A DNA stretch of 6,380 bases, from positions 1 through 6,380 of the forward strand of contig JAFGGF010000320.1 in assembly GCA_016930735.1 (NCBI GenBank). The letters are read 5' to 3'. Position numbers and translations under genes: made by a program. The stretch comes from Prolixibacteraceae bacterium (GTDB lineage: Bacteria > Bacteroidota > Bacteroidia > Bacteroidales > Prolixibacteraceae). Shown piece after piece: positions 6,293 to 6,380 of the stretch. The number at the start of each line of letters is the position of its first letter. The stretch's first letter is position 1. The notes beneath the pieces were generated by a model that worked only from the letters and a program-made list of their open reading frames with translations, made no database searches and was not told the DNA's origin.

Positions 6293-6380
6293 TTTTTTAT
6301 TTAATTATTTAAATAATAAACCGTAAATTTTGTTTAATTGAATTTGGAAAGGTCAATATGGTTTACTTCCTTAATTATTA
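6293..6380. other. AT-rich intergenic end of the window, possible start of a divergent gene
   Basis: This stretch is mostly A and T with several TTAATTA-like runs. On the plus strand GGAAAGG (6346-6352) lies 5 bases before an ATG at 6358, which opens a frame of 7 codons (MVYFLNY) that runs off the window. It could be the start of a divergently transcribed gene, but 23 bases are too few to support a call. I see no RNA gene or repeat family here. Confidence 0.2.

Overview
The window looks like chromosomal DNA from a member of the Bacteroidota. Supporting signs are low-to-moderate GC, start codons without clear Shine-Dalgarno sites but with A-rich leaders, candidate promoters of the TTG-N(20-21)-TAnnTTTG type, and a fused E1 alpha-beta 2-oxoacid dehydrogenase of a kind I associate with this phylum. 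A species cannot be named from this sequence.

Layout: (1) 1-450, the C-terminal half of dihydroorotate dehydrogenase (pyrimidine synthesis), cut by the window edge. (2) 451-716, a gene-free leader with a candidate promoter and an AT-rich hairpin. (3) 717-4546, a compact plus-strand cluster: lipoyl-bearing E2 acyltransferase, single-chain E1 (alpha and beta fused), and a long-chain flavodoxin, with gaps of 10 and 16 bases, closed by a strong intrinsic terminator. (4) 4634-5104, methylglyoxal synthase, with a TAccTTTG promoter element beginning one base after the terminator T-run. (5) 5094-6257 on the minus strand, a 387-residue protein of unknown function that converges on and overlaps the methylglyoxal synthase gene by 11 bases. 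(6) 6258-6380, a very AT-rich region holding the promoter of that minus-strand gene.

How the genes work together: E1 decarboxylates a 2-oxoacid on thiamine diphosphate and passes the acyl group to the E2 lipoyl arm, where it leaves as acyl-CoA. The E3 needed to reoxidise the lipoyl group is not in the window. Flavodoxin is a one-electron carrier; its link to the dehydrogenase is co-transcription only. Methylglyoxal synthase opens a phosphate-releasing bypass of lower glycolysis. The genes share central carbon metabolism but not one pathway.

Most of the window is ordinary core metabolism and I see no defence system, mobile element or CRISPR array. The best candidate for something undescribed is the minus-strand protein. 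It seems to carry a remnant of the helical lid of sigma-54 activators (YSGNLENL in place of a WPGNVREL-like motif) without any Walker ATPase motifs, followed by an HTH-like C-terminus.
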